Both the position numbers and the translations under genes were made by a program. The notes below the pieces were generated by a model that saw nothing but the letters and a program-made list of their open reading frames with translations, did not search any database and was not told the origin of the DNA. Shown piece by piece: positions 7,010 through 14,469 of a DNA stretch of 33,648 nt. Source of the DNA: JAWLGW01 sp964569055. Its GTDB lineage: Bacteria; Planctomycetota; J058. Each line of letters starts with the position of its first letter. Position 1 is the stretch's first letter. The stretch spans positions 1 to 33,648 of the forward strand of contig CAZMSZ010000034.1 in NCBI GenBank assembly GCA_964569055.1. The letters run 5' to 3'.

Positions 7010-9187
7010 TTGCTCAGCCAGCGCACGGTCGAGAGGCGGGTGGAGGAGGCGCTGGCGAGCGATGACCGCTGGAAGGTCATCGTGCGCGGCAACAGCTGGC
7101 TCTGCCCCTACTGCCTGCGGATCGGCGCGCGCGAGCTGCGCATGGACGAGCCGATCGAGGAGCGGATCGCGCTGCACTTCGTGCGCGAGTGCACCGGCTG
7201 GGCCTACTTCGAGGCGGAGCCGCAGCCGATCGAGCGCCTGCGCCACCGGGCCCGCTTCTTGGTGTTCACCGGGCGCGTGCACCGCTGGTTCCTCGACGAC
7301 CGCCGCTTCCGCTTCGTCGACGACGCGGCGCGCTGGATCTGCCCCTACTGCGCCGAGGCGAGCGAGGCCGAGGCGCCGGCCCACCCCCTCGACGACCCCG
7401 CCGGCTGGGGCGCGGCGCCCGAGGAGAGCCCGTTCCTCGAGGCGGTGGTGGCCCACCTCCTCGCCTGCGAGGCGTTCGCCCGCGGGGAGGACCGGCTGCG
7501 CCCGGTGCGCGACCTCGAGGAGGCGCGCGCCCGCAGCGCCGCGCGCCAGCGCCTCGAGCGGCTGCGCCAGCGGTTCGAGCGCGAGCGCTCGTTCCAGCTC
7601 GTGGACCAGGAGCGGCGCTGGCTGTGCCCGTTCTGCGGGATCGGCCAGGAGGTGCGCCTCCCCGCCGGCCGCCCCGACGAGGCCACGCTGCAGCAGGCCG
7701 CCGCGCACCTCGACCTGTGCAAGGCGTTCAAGGTCCTCGGCGGCCGCCCGCTCCCGGTGGAGGAGCTGCGCGAGCGGGTCGAGGCCGGGGCGCGGGCGCG
7801 GCAGCTCGACAAGATCCGCCACAAGGTCTCGCGCCACGCGATCTGGCGGGTCCGCGACCTCGAGGGGCGCTGGTACTGCCCCTACTGCGCCCAGCAGACG
7901 GTGGTGGCCTACCCCGAGCGCGCGGCCGACGGCGCGCGCGACCCCGAGCGCGCCTCGCGCTTCTTCGCGGCGGTGCTGCAGCACCTCAAGGGGTGCGAGG
8001 ACTACCGGCGCCCGCGCGCGCAGGTGCGCGAGCGCGCCGACCTCGCCCGCGCCGTCCACGAGGCCAACCTCGCGATCGACCGCCACCGCCGCGCGCGCGG
8101 GCTGCTCCTGCGCGACCCGCTGTACGGCGTCACCGACCCCATGGACGACTGGCTGTGCCCGCATTGCCAGCGCATCCAGAAGCACATCCACCTCGGCAAC
8201 GACCCCGAGAGCGCGGTGTTCGAGAAGACCGTCGAGCAGGTGGTGCGCCACCTGTGGGGCGAGTGCGAGGCGTTCCGCGACGGCGAGCCCCCGCGCGTCT
8301 CGCGCGCCGAGCTGGAGGAGCTGGTGGCGCCCGCGCCCGCCCCGGCCGCGCGCCCGCTCGCCTTGAGCGACTCGGCCGAGGCGCCCTGGCGCCGGCTGAA
8401 GGAGGACCTCGAGGCCATGCGCACCCGGGTCGAGCAGGCCCGGCGCCAGGAGAGCTCGCTGCGCGAGGCGCGCAGCAAGCAGCTCCGCCTGCTCCCCGCG
8501 CTGCCCGAGCTGCCGGGCTACGAGTTCGGCCGGGTCTACCGCCCCTGCGACGCGGTGGGCGGCGACTTCTACCACCTGTTCGAGGCGGCCCCCGGCCAGT
8601 GGGCGTTCGCGATCGGGGACATCTCGGGCCACGGGATCGAGGCCGCGCTGCTGATGGGCCTCGCCAAGAAGCTGCTCGAGGTGCACGGGCGCGGCTGCAC
8701 CTCGCCGGCCCGCACGCTGTGCCTGGCGAACCGCGACATCTACAGCGACCTCGACGAGCGCACGTTCGTGACGGTGTTCTACGGCCTGCTCGACGTCGAG
8801 CGCCGCCGGCTCCGCTTCGCGCGCGCGGGGCACGACCCGCTCCTCCTGTGGGGCGAGCGGCGCGAGCCGCACCTGCACGTGGTCGACTCCAAGGGCATGG
8901 CGCTCGGCATGGACGCCGGGCCGGTGTTCGAGCAGACGATCGAGGAGCTCGAGGTGGCGCTCGAGCCCGGCGACCTCGTGCTGCAGGTGACCGACGGGGT
9001 GACCGAGGCCATGGACCCCGCCGGCGAGCAGTTCGGGCACGAGCGGCTGCAGGCGCTCCTCGAGGAGCACGGGCGGCACGAGGTCGAGTACGTGCTGTGG
9101 CGGATCGAGAAGGCGCTGGCCGCGTTCGCGGGCGGGCGGCCTCCCGCCGACGACGTCACCCTGGTCGGGTTCAAGGTGCTGGCATGA
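7010..9187 (+). CDS. SpoIIE/PP2C-type phosphatase with five N-terminal CPxC...HxxxC zinc-finger modules
   Basis: This 725-residue protein starts at a TTG one base after the rsgA stop, with a GGAGG ribosome site at 6998-7002. It carries five repeats of a W-x-CP(Y/F/H)C ... H-x3/4-C module: Cys32/35-His56/Cys61, Cys111/114-His149/Cys153, Cys206/209-His233/Cys237, Cys290/293-His325/Cys329 and Cys383/386-His414/Cys419. Each probably binds one zinc. A coiled-coil stretch (about 462-495) leads to a SpoIIE domain with all expected metal-binding acids: GGDF (Asp519), GDISGHG (Asp537), TDGVTEA (Asp662) and ADDVT (Asp714/715). It should dephosphorylate phospho-Ser/Thr, as in partner-switching cascades. 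The zinc array could sense ligand or redox state or bind partners (inference). I know no named family with this arrangement. Its stop overlaps the next ATG by four bases (ATGA). Confidence 0.9.
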   Translation: MLSQRTVERRVEEALASDDRWKVIVRGNSWLCPYCLRIGARELRMDEPIEERIALHFVRECTGWAYFEAEPQPIERLRHRARFLVFTGRVHRWFLDDRRFRFVDDAARWICPYCAEASEAEAPAHPLDDPAGWGAAPEESPFLEAVVAHLLACEAFARGEDRLRPVRDLEEARARSAARQRLERLRQRFERERSFQLVDQERRWLCPFCGIGQEVRLPAGRPDEATLQQAAAHLDLCKAFKVLGGRPLPVEELRERVEAGARARQLDKIRHKVSRHAIWRVRDLEGRWYCPYCAQQTVVAYPERAADGARDPERASRFFAAVLQHLKGCEDYRRPRAQVRERADLARAVHEANLAIDRHRRARGLLLRDPLYGVTDPMDDWLCPHCQRIQKHIHLGNDPESAVFEKTVEQVVRHLWGECEAFRDGEPPRVSRAELEELVAPAPAPAARPLALSDSAEAPWRRLKEDLEAMRTRVEQARRQESSLREARSKQLRLLPALPELPGYEFGRVYRPCDAVGGDFYHLFEAAPGQWAFAIGDISGHGIEAALLMGLAKKLLEVHGRGCTSPARTLCLANRDIYSDLDERTFVTVFYGLLDVERRRLRFARAGHDPLLLWGERREPHLHVVDSKGMALGMDAGPVFEQTIEELEVALEPGDLVLQVTDGVTEAMDPAGEQFGHERLQALLEEHGRHEVEYVLWRIEKALAAFAGGRPPADDVTLVGFKVLA

Positions 9188-9705
9188 AGCGCTTCGGCGT
9201 GCGCGTCTACAAGGACTACTTCAAGTTCGCCAGCTCGCACTTCCTGATCTTCGCGGACGGGAGCCGCGAGGAGCTGCACGGGCACAACTATCACGTGCGC
9301 GTGGCGGTGCGGGGCGCCGTGGGCGAGGGCGACATGGTGGTCGACTTCTGCCAGCTCAAGCCGATCGTGCGCCGGTTCTGCGACGCCCTCGACCACCGGC
9401 TGCTGCTGCCCGAGGACAACCCGCGCCTCACGCTCGAGCGGCGCGACGAGCAGCTGTGGGTCCGCTTCGCCCGGGTCGACGGCGGCGAGGACCTGTTCGT
9501 GTTCCCCGCGCGCGATGTGGTGATCCTCCCGCTCGCGAACACCAGCACCGAGCGGCTGGCCGAGCACCTCTCCGGGCAGATCATCCCCGCGATCGCGGCC
9601 GAGCTCGGCGGCGCCGAGCGGCTGGAGTGGCTCGAGGTCGAGGTCGAGGAGGCGCACGGCCAGTGCGGGGTGTGCCGGGTCGACCTCGCGGCGGAGCGCG
9701 GCTGA
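9184..9705 (+). CDS. 6-pyruvoyl-tetrahydropterin synthase / QueD family protein, ExxHGH type
   Basis: A 173-residue member of the T-fold PTPS family, which acts on dihydroneopterin triphosphate. Zinc ligands are His19 (in SSHF) and His32/His34 (HGH). The Asp-His pair is Asp70/His71 in LDHRLL, and the C-terminal Glu-containing motif is near EEAHGQCGVC. QueD has Cys four residues before HGH; here that position is Arg28. Glu29 gives the ExxHGH pattern described for PTPS-III enzymes, which can replace FolB in folate synthesis. The product may therefore be a folate precursor rather than the queuosine precursor (inference). An insertion near residues 83-110 makes it longer than E. coli QueD. Its start overlaps the phosphatase stop, and its own stop abuts the next GTG. 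Confidence 0.87.
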   Translation: MKRFGVRVYKDYFKFASSHFLIFADGSREELHGHNYHVRVAVRGAVGEGDMVVDFCQLKPIVRRFCDALDHRLLLPEDNPRLTLERRDEQLWVRFARVDGGEDLFVFPARDVVILPLANTSTERLAEHLSGQIIPAIAAELGGAERLEWLEVEVEEAHGQCGVCRVDLAAERG

Positions 9706-11703
9706 GTGTTCTTCGGGGGGCGCGCGCGCGGCGGCGATCGGCGACGGGTCCAGCGCGGGCTCGCCGCCCAGCAGACCTGGCAGGTCGAGGCCGCCGGGAG
9801 CTGGATCTGCCCGTTCTGCGCCGCGCCGGCGGCGGCCGTCCCGCCCGACCGCGCCGAGCTCGAGGAGCGCGTGCTCGAGCACCTCGAGGAGGCTTGCCCC
9901 GACTACGCGGGCGGCGAGGGCGCCGAGCGCCCCCTGCTCGAGCTGCGCAAGGTGGCCGCCTACCGCGAGCTGCGGCGCAAGGTGAAGGACCAGCTCATCA
10001 AGAACCCCTCCTGGCAGCTGCTCGACCTCGCGCGCCGCTGGTTCTGCCCGTTCTGCGGCGAGGTGACCGAGGTCGGCGTGCCCGCCTCCAAGAAGATGGG
10101 CGAGGAGCCGCTGCGCGGGATCATCGCGCACGTCGAGCAGTGCTACGCCTACGACCGCGGGCGCGGGCAGGAGAAGCCGTTCACGCACCTCAAGGCGGTG
10201 GTCAAGCACGCCAACCAGTCGCGCAAGCTTGCCGAGAACGTGCGCCGCAAGCTGGAGGGCGACCCGCTGTGGCGGCGCAAGGACCCCTCGAGCCGCTGGA
10301 TCTGCCCCTACTGCCTGGAGACGCAGGCGCACATCGACCTGTCCACCAACCTGCTCATGTTCGAGAACGCGCCCGGCCTGATCGCCAAGCACCTCGCCGG
10401 CGCGTGCAGCGAGTTCCGCGCCGGGGCGGAGCCCAAGCCGCTCGAGGCGCAGCCGCGGGGCGTCGGAGGGGACGGCTCGTCGCTCGGGCCGATCCCCGCC
10501 ACCGACCCGCGCGGACGGTCGCGGCGCGACGCGGAGCGCGAGGAGGCCGCGCCCGACCTCACCATGCCGCGCCCGCCCCGCGAGACGATGCGCTTTCCGC
10601 GCCGCGACGTCGGCGCGAGCGAGACCGGCCCGACCGAGCTCGGGAGCGGGCTGTTGCGGCGCAAGCGCGACGAGGGAGACCGGCGCGGCACCGCGGTGTG
10701 GGGGCGCGACGGGCTCCACGCCGAGGACCTCGGCGCGCGCGGCACGGGGCGGGGCACGACCCTGCGCGCGCTCGAGTCGTCGGGCGAGTTCATGCTGATC
10801 GACGAGGAGGTGCGGAGCATCACCTCGCAGCCCCGCTCGCCCTCCGAGGAGCGGCGCGCCGCCGAGGCCTGGCGGGCCGAGATCGAGCGCGAGCTGGCGG
10901 CCGTGCGCGAGGAGCTGCCCGAGCTCCCCGGCCAGCTCGGCCCGCGCGGGGCGGAGCCGGAGCCGCCCCTCGCCGCGGCCGCGGGCGAGGCGGGGGTCGA
11001 CCCGGCCGTCCTGCGCGGCCGCGGCTACGAGCTCGGCGCGCTGCAGCTCATGGCCGACCCCCCGCGGGGCGACTTCGCCGAGGCGCTCGACCTCGGCGGC
11101 GGCCGGGTGGCGCTGGTCGCGGGCGGGGTGACCGGCGAGGAGCGCGAGGCGCCGCTGATCGCCGCCATGGCGCGCACGCTGCTGCGCGAGCGGGCGGCCC
11201 CCGACCGCTGCCCGCGCGAGGTGCTGCGCGAGGTCAACCGCGCCCTGTTCGCCGACCTCGACGGGCGCAGCTTCGTGGCGGTCGGCTACGCGCTGGTCGA
11301 CCTCGCCAGCGGGCGGGCGCGCCTGGCGCGGGCCGGCCTGGCGGCCCCGCTCCTGCGCCGCGCGCGCGGCGCCCCGCGCCTGCTCCCGCTCGACGTGGAG
11401 GGCATGGTGATGGGGATCGACCAGGGGCCGATCTTCGACTCCACCCTCGACGTGCGCCCGCTCGAGCTCGGCCCCGGCGACGTGCTGGTGCTGTTCGGGA
11501 ACGCCGCCCTCGAGGCCCGCGGCGAGACGCGCGAGGAGTTCGGCCTCGAGCGCGTGCACGGCCTGATCGAGCGCTACGGCGGCCACGAGGTGGAGTACCT
11601 CACCGACAAGTTCCGCGAGGCGTTCGAGCAGCACGCCGATCGCCCCGGCGCGCGCACCGCCGAGGCGAGCCTGGTCGCCCTCCGCCGCGGCCTGGGGCCA
11701 TGA
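9706..11703 (+). CDS. Three-zinc-finger protein with degenerate SpoIIE/PP2C domain (predicted pseudophosphatase)
   Basis: This 665-residue paralogue of the protein at 7010-9187 starts at a GTG directly after the PTPS stop. It has three CP(F/Y)C...H-x3/4-C modules: Cys35/38-His59/Cys64, Cys114/117-His142/Cys146 and Cys200/203-His229/Cys234. A long charged, probably disordered linker (about 240-380) and a helical stretch follow. The C-terminal domain aligns with SpoIIE along its whole length, but only the first acidic residue is kept (RGDF, Asp456). GDxSG has become AGGVTG (Gly473), TDGxTEA has become GNAALEA (Asn599), and the last Asp pair has become Ala-Glu (652-653). With metal ligands lost it is probably inactive and may act as a scaffold or as a regulator of its sister phosphatase (inference). 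Confidence 0.86.
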   Translation: MFFGGRARGGDRRRVQRGLAAQQTWQVEAAGSWICPFCAAPAAAVPPDRAELEERVLEHLEEACPDYAGGEGAERPLLELRKVAAYRELRRKVKDQLIKNPSWQLLDLARRWFCPFCGEVTEVGVPASKKMGEEPLRGIIAHVEQCYAYDRGRGQEKPFTHLKAVVKHANQSRKLAENVRRKLEGDPLWRRKDPSSRWICPYCLETQAHIDLSTNLLMFENAPGLIAKHLAGACSEFRAGAEPKPLEAQPRGVGGDGSSLGPIPATDPRGRSRRDAEREEAAPDLTMPRPPRETMRFPRRDVGASETGPTELGSGLLRRKRDEGDRRGTAVWGRDGLHAEDLGARGTGRGTTLRALESSGEFMLIDEEVRSITSQPRSPSEERRAAEAWRAEIERELAAVREELPELPGQLGPRGAEPEPPLAAAAGEAGVDPAVLRGRGYELGALQLMADPPRGDFAEALDLGGGRVALVAGGVTGEEREAPLIAAMARTLLRERAAPDRCPREVLREVNRALFADLDGRSFVAVGYALVDLASGRARLARAGLAAPLLRRARGAPRLLPLDVEGMVMGIDQGPIFDSTLDVRPLELGPGDVLVLFGNAALEARGETREEFGLERVHGLIERYGGHEVEYLTDKFREAFEQHADRPGARTAEASLVALRRGLGP

Positions 11704-11812
11704 GCGCGGGCCGTCGCCGCAAACCCTGCCTCCACAACGCTTTCGCCCGGCCATCCCCCGTGGATCCGGCTCCATCCGCAAGGGCGAGCGAGCGGGGTGC
11801 GTCCTGGGGGGG

Positions 11813-12466
11813 GTGCCCTGGTTCATCGTACTGGCGGCGGCGGTCCCTGCGCTCGAGCGCGCGCGCGTGAAGCGAGCCACCCGGAGCGAGCTCCTGGGCG
11901 ACGACGCCGCGCTGGTGCGGCGGAGCCGGGCGGGCGAGGGCAAGGCGTTCGAGCTGCTCGTGGCCCGCTACACCCGCTTCGCGGGCGCGGTCGCCATGGG
12001 CGTGGTGGGCGACTATCACGTGGCGCTCGACGTGGTGCAGGAGTCGTTCGTGAAGGTGCTGCGCGGCCTCGACCGGCTCGACGACCCGGCCCGGTTCAAG
12101 CCGTGGCTGCGCAACGTCGTGCGCTCCACCGCGCTCGACGCGCTCCGCCGCCGCCGGGTCGCGGGGCGCGGCGGGGAGGCCCTGCCCGGCGACGAGGAGG
12201 ACGGGGCCGGGCCCCTCCCCGCGCCCGGGCCGCGGCCCGAGGAGCTGCTCGCGCGCGCCGAGCTGCGCGAGCAGGTGCGCGACGAGATCGGCGCGCTGCC
12301 CGAGTCGCAGCGCGAGGTCGTGATGCTCAAGTACCTCGACGGAATGTCGTACGACGAGATCGCGGAGGCGACCGGGCTGACGGTCGCCACGATCGAGAGC
12401 CGGTTGTTCCGGGCGCGGACCACGCTGCGCAAGCGGCTCGCGGTCCGGTTCGGGGCGGAGGCGTAA
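11813..12466 (+). CDS. ECF-type RNA polymerase sigma factor
   Basis: This extracytoplasmic-function sigma-70 has 217 residues from the GTG at 11813. Region 2 runs from about 29 to 112 (ALDVVQESFVKVLRGL core). A linker of about 35 residues follows, then region 4 (about 153-211) with a helix-turn-helix around YDEIAEATGLTVATIESR. A second GTG at 11867 would give a start more typical for the family (18 residues shorter); neither has a convincing ribosome site. The anti-sigma gene starts four bases after the stop, so the two are surely co-transcribed. As in other ECF/anti-sigma pairs, the partner should hold the sigma factor inactive until an envelope signal arrives. I could not read an autoregulatory promoter in the 109 bases upstream. 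Confidence 0.9.
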   Translation: MPWFIVLAAAVPALERARVKRATRSELLGDDAALVRRSRAGEGKAFELLVARYTRFAGAVAMGVVGDYHVALDVVQESFVKVLRGLDRLDDPARFKPWLRNVVRSTALDALRRRRVAGRGGEALPGDEEDGAGPLPAPGPRPEELLARAELREQVRDEIGALPESQREVVMLKYLDGMSYDEIAEATGLTVATIESRLFRARTTLRKRLAVRFGAEA

Positions 12467-12470
12467 GGCA

Positions 12471-13568
12471 ATGAGCGTCCTCATGAGCTGCGACGGCGCG
12501 CGCGCGAACCTCTCGCGCTACATCGACGACCGGCTGCCGGCGAGCGAGCTGGCCGCGATCCGCGCGCACCTCGGCGCCTGCGCCGCCTGCCGGGCGGAGC
12601 GCGAGGCCCTGGCCCGCGTGGACGACGTGGTGGCGGCCGCGCTGGGCGACCACCCGTTCGGCGACGCCGGGGTCGAGCGCGTGCTCGCCGGGTTGCCGCT
12701 GGGCGAGCTGGCCCGGCGGCCCCAGGCCGCGCCGCGGCTGGCCGCGCACCGCGGCGGCCGGGCCGGGATCGGCCTCGCCGTGGCGGCCGCCGGGCTGCTG
12801 TTCGCGGTGGGGCTCGGGCTGACCATGGACGACGGCCCCGCGCCGCACCCCGGCCTGCCCGCCGCGCTCGCCCGCGCCGAGGCGGGGGTCATGATCCTGG
12901 ACGGCCTCACCGGCCAGCCCTCGACCGGCAACGTGGTGCGCGAGGGCGACCGCGTGCTCGCGGTCGCGACCCCGGGGCGGGTCGTGCTCGAGGACGGCAC
13001 CCGGCTCGAGCTCCACGCCGACACCTCGCTCGACCTCGTCCGCGACCGCGACGGCGGCCTGAGCGCGCACCTCGACCCCGCCGGCGCCGAGGGGAAGGTC
13101 TACTGCGAGGTGGCGCGTCGCACCCGCCCGCTGCGGGTCCACGCGCAGGGCCTCGAGGTGGAGGTGCTCGGCACCCGGTTCGTGGTCGAGCAGGTGCGCG
13201 ACGGCTCGAGCGTGACGGTGATCGAGGGCCGCGTGCGCGCCACCTCCGCCGCCCAGCGCCGGATCCTGACCGCCGGCTTCCGCGCCCTGGCCCCCGCCCG
13301 CTCGCGCCGCCTCGAGGTGGCCTCGGTCGAGGCCCCGCGCCGGTTCGCGAGCTGGCACCCGCGCCTGCGCGAGGAGCAGGCGATCCTCGACGCCCAGGCC
13401 CGCCCCGCGCCGACGCCAGCGCCGAGCGCCGAGCCCCTCCCGACCCCGCCGGCCGAGCCCGCGCCCACGCCGGCCCCCGAGCCGAGCGACCCGACCACGC
13501 CGACCCAGCTCGACGTGCCGATCCAGCCTCCGGTGATCGAGCCAGAGGCCGCGGACGGCGGACGGTAG
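12471..13568 (+). CDS. Zinc-binding anti-sigma factor with FecR domain and proline-rich tail
   Basis: A 365-residue, single-pass membrane protein. The cytoplasmic N-terminus has the zinc-binding anti-sigma motif His33-x3-Cys37-x2-Cys40, which would bind the ECF sigma factor encoded just upstream. A membrane segment lies at about 98-118. The periplasmic part contains a FecR-type domain (about 145-275, with VVREGDRV, LEDGTRLEL and VLGTRFVVE core patterns). A tail of about 55 residues is dominated by Pro, Ala and Thr (PAPTPAP-like), similar in style to TonB linkers and possibly spanning the periplasm. Signal perception is thus predicted to be extracytoplasmic. An ATG five codons into the sequence is an alternative start. 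Confidence 0.88.
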   Translation: MSVLMSCDGARANLSRYIDDRLPASELAAIRAHLGACAACRAEREALARVDDVVAAALGDHPFGDAGVERVLAGLPLGELARRPQAAPRLAAHRGGRAGIGLAVAAAGLLFAVGLGLTMDDGPAPHPGLPAALARAEAGVMILDGLTGQPSTGNVVREGDRVLAVATPGRVVLEDGTRLELHADTSLDLVRDRDGGLSAHLDPAGAEGKVYCEVARRTRPLRVHAQGLEVEVLGTRFVVEQVRDGSSVTVIEGRVRATSAAQRRILTAGFRALAPARSRRLEVASVEAPRRFASWHPRLREEQAILDAQARPAPTPAPSAEPLPTPPAEPAPTPAPEPSDPTTPTQLDVPIQPPVIEPEAADGGR

Positions 13569-13578
13569 GGCCGAAGCG

Positions 13579-13606
13579 CGCCCACCGGTCGCGCCACCGG
13601 CGGGCG
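13579..13606. terminator. Hairpin between convergent genes, possible bidirectional terminator
   Basis: Ten-base arms (13579-13588 and 13597-13606) pair with one A-C mismatch around an 8-base loop. The site is in the middle of the 51-base gap between the FecR gene stop and the lipoprotein stop. No T-run follows on either strand, so intrinsic termination is uncertain. Confidence 0.4.
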
Positions 13607-13619
13607 GAGCGCTCGGCGA

Positions 13620-14342
13620 TCAGCGCGTCTCGGCTTGCCCGGCTTCGGCGCCCGCTGCGTCCGCGGGTGCCCAGCCCAGGTGCAGCTCCCAGACCGGGAA
13701 CGGCGCCTGGGCCGGGGAGACCGCCTTCCCCTCGACCTCGAGGCTGGTGACCCGCACGCCATCGTGGGTGAACGCGGCTCCCGGGCCCAGGATCCACGTG
13801 CTCGCCACGCAGCTCCCTCCGCTGGCCGGCTCGACCTTGCACGTCGGGCTCGAGAAGCCGACGGAGGCGAACCCGTTCTCGTCCTTCGTGGCGGGCAGCG
13901 CGGTGTCTGGGATCGGCTCGAAGGCAAAGCTCGCGCTCCCGTCGCGTACGGCATAGAGCGCCGCCCTCGGCCGCGCCTCGTCGAGCTCGAACACGGCCTT
14001 GGCGACCTCACCGGCCTCGACGGCGGCCTCCGCATGCGCCTCGTCGAGCTCGAACACGACCTGCACGACCTCACCGGCCCCGACGACGACCGGCGCCATG
14101 CGCCGCCACTCCCGCCCGCGATCCGTGATCCAGGCCTCGAGCTGCACGGCTTCGGCGGGACAGAGCTCGATCGCGGCGCCGAGGGAGCGTGGGAGTCGGG
14201 CGGGGACGCGCTCCGAGGCGCGCACGTGGATCGTGCCGGGCGCAGGCGCCTCGAAGGGCGGCGCGGCGGGCGGCTCCTCTGCGGGGCAACCGACGAGCCA
14301 GGGGATCAACGAGAGGGCGAGCAGGGCGGCAGGCGCACGCAT
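13620..14342 (-). CDS. Predicted lipoprotein of unknown function
   Basis: A 240-residue protein with a lipoprotein signal: a short N-terminus, a hydrophobic Ala/Leu stretch and the lipobox LVGC (Cys19). It is therefore expected to be lipid-anchored in the envelope. The rest is a beta-rich sequence with no family I recognise. The centre (about residues 82-124) contains a 21-residue tandem duplication, seen as two copies of VFELDEA. The ATG at 14342 is preceded by a GAGGT-type ribosome site and a TAGAAT -10 box. It converges on the anti-sigma gene. Its GC content looks somewhat lower than that of its neighbours. Confidence 0.8.
   Translation of the reverse strand: MRAPAALLALSLIPWLVGCPAEEPPAAPPFEAPAPGTIHVRASERVPARLPRSLGAAIELCPAEAVQLEAWITDRGREWRRMAPVVVGAGEVVQVVFELDEAHAEAAVEAGEVAKAVFELDEARPRAALYAVRDGSASFAFEPIPDTALPATKDENGFASVGFSSPTCKVEPASGGSCVASTWILGPGAAFTHDGVRVTSLEVEGKAVSPAQAPFPVWELHLGWAPADAAGAEAGQAETR
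13973..14098 (-). repeat. 63-base in-frame tandem duplication within the lipoprotein gene
   Basis: The units at 13973-14035 and 14036-14098 share their first 23 bases and most of the rest. The period of 63 bases keeps the frame and adds 21 residues. The second halves have diverged, so the duplication is not brand new. Confidence 0.85.
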
Positions 14343-14375
14343 GGGGACCTCGGTCCAGCGCCCGGTGCGCAGCGA

Positions 14376-14381
14376 ATTCTA
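14376..14381 (-). promoter_or_regulatory. -10 box TAGAAT for the lipoprotein gene
   Basis: On the - strand TAGAAT matches five of six consensus bases. The expected start near 14369 leaves a 27-base leader containing the GAGGT ribosome site before the ATG at 14342. No good -35 is visible. Confidence 0.45.
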
Positions 14382-14469
14382 GCACTTCCAGCGGTGCGCT
14401 TCTCGGGCCCGACCCAGCTCGACCTGCCTGCCGCTGCGGCCTCCGGCGGTCGGGGCGACGACGCGTCCG

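Noticed and set aside
6096..9705. Long + strand frames overlapping rsgA and the phosphatase genes
   Set aside because: Shadow frames: Arg/Ala/Pro-rich translations without motifs, opposite a clear rsgA and SpoIIE reading.
9184..9705. Calling this gene queD
   Set aside because: The QueD catalytic Cys position is Arg and the motif is ExxHGH, so a queuosine role is not supported. Only the family is named.
6632..13358. Long - strand frames opposite the zinc-finger phosphatases, the sigma factor and the anti-sigma factor
   Set aside because: They mirror the codon pattern of the real genes (His/Arg/Ala/Gly-rich, no domains).
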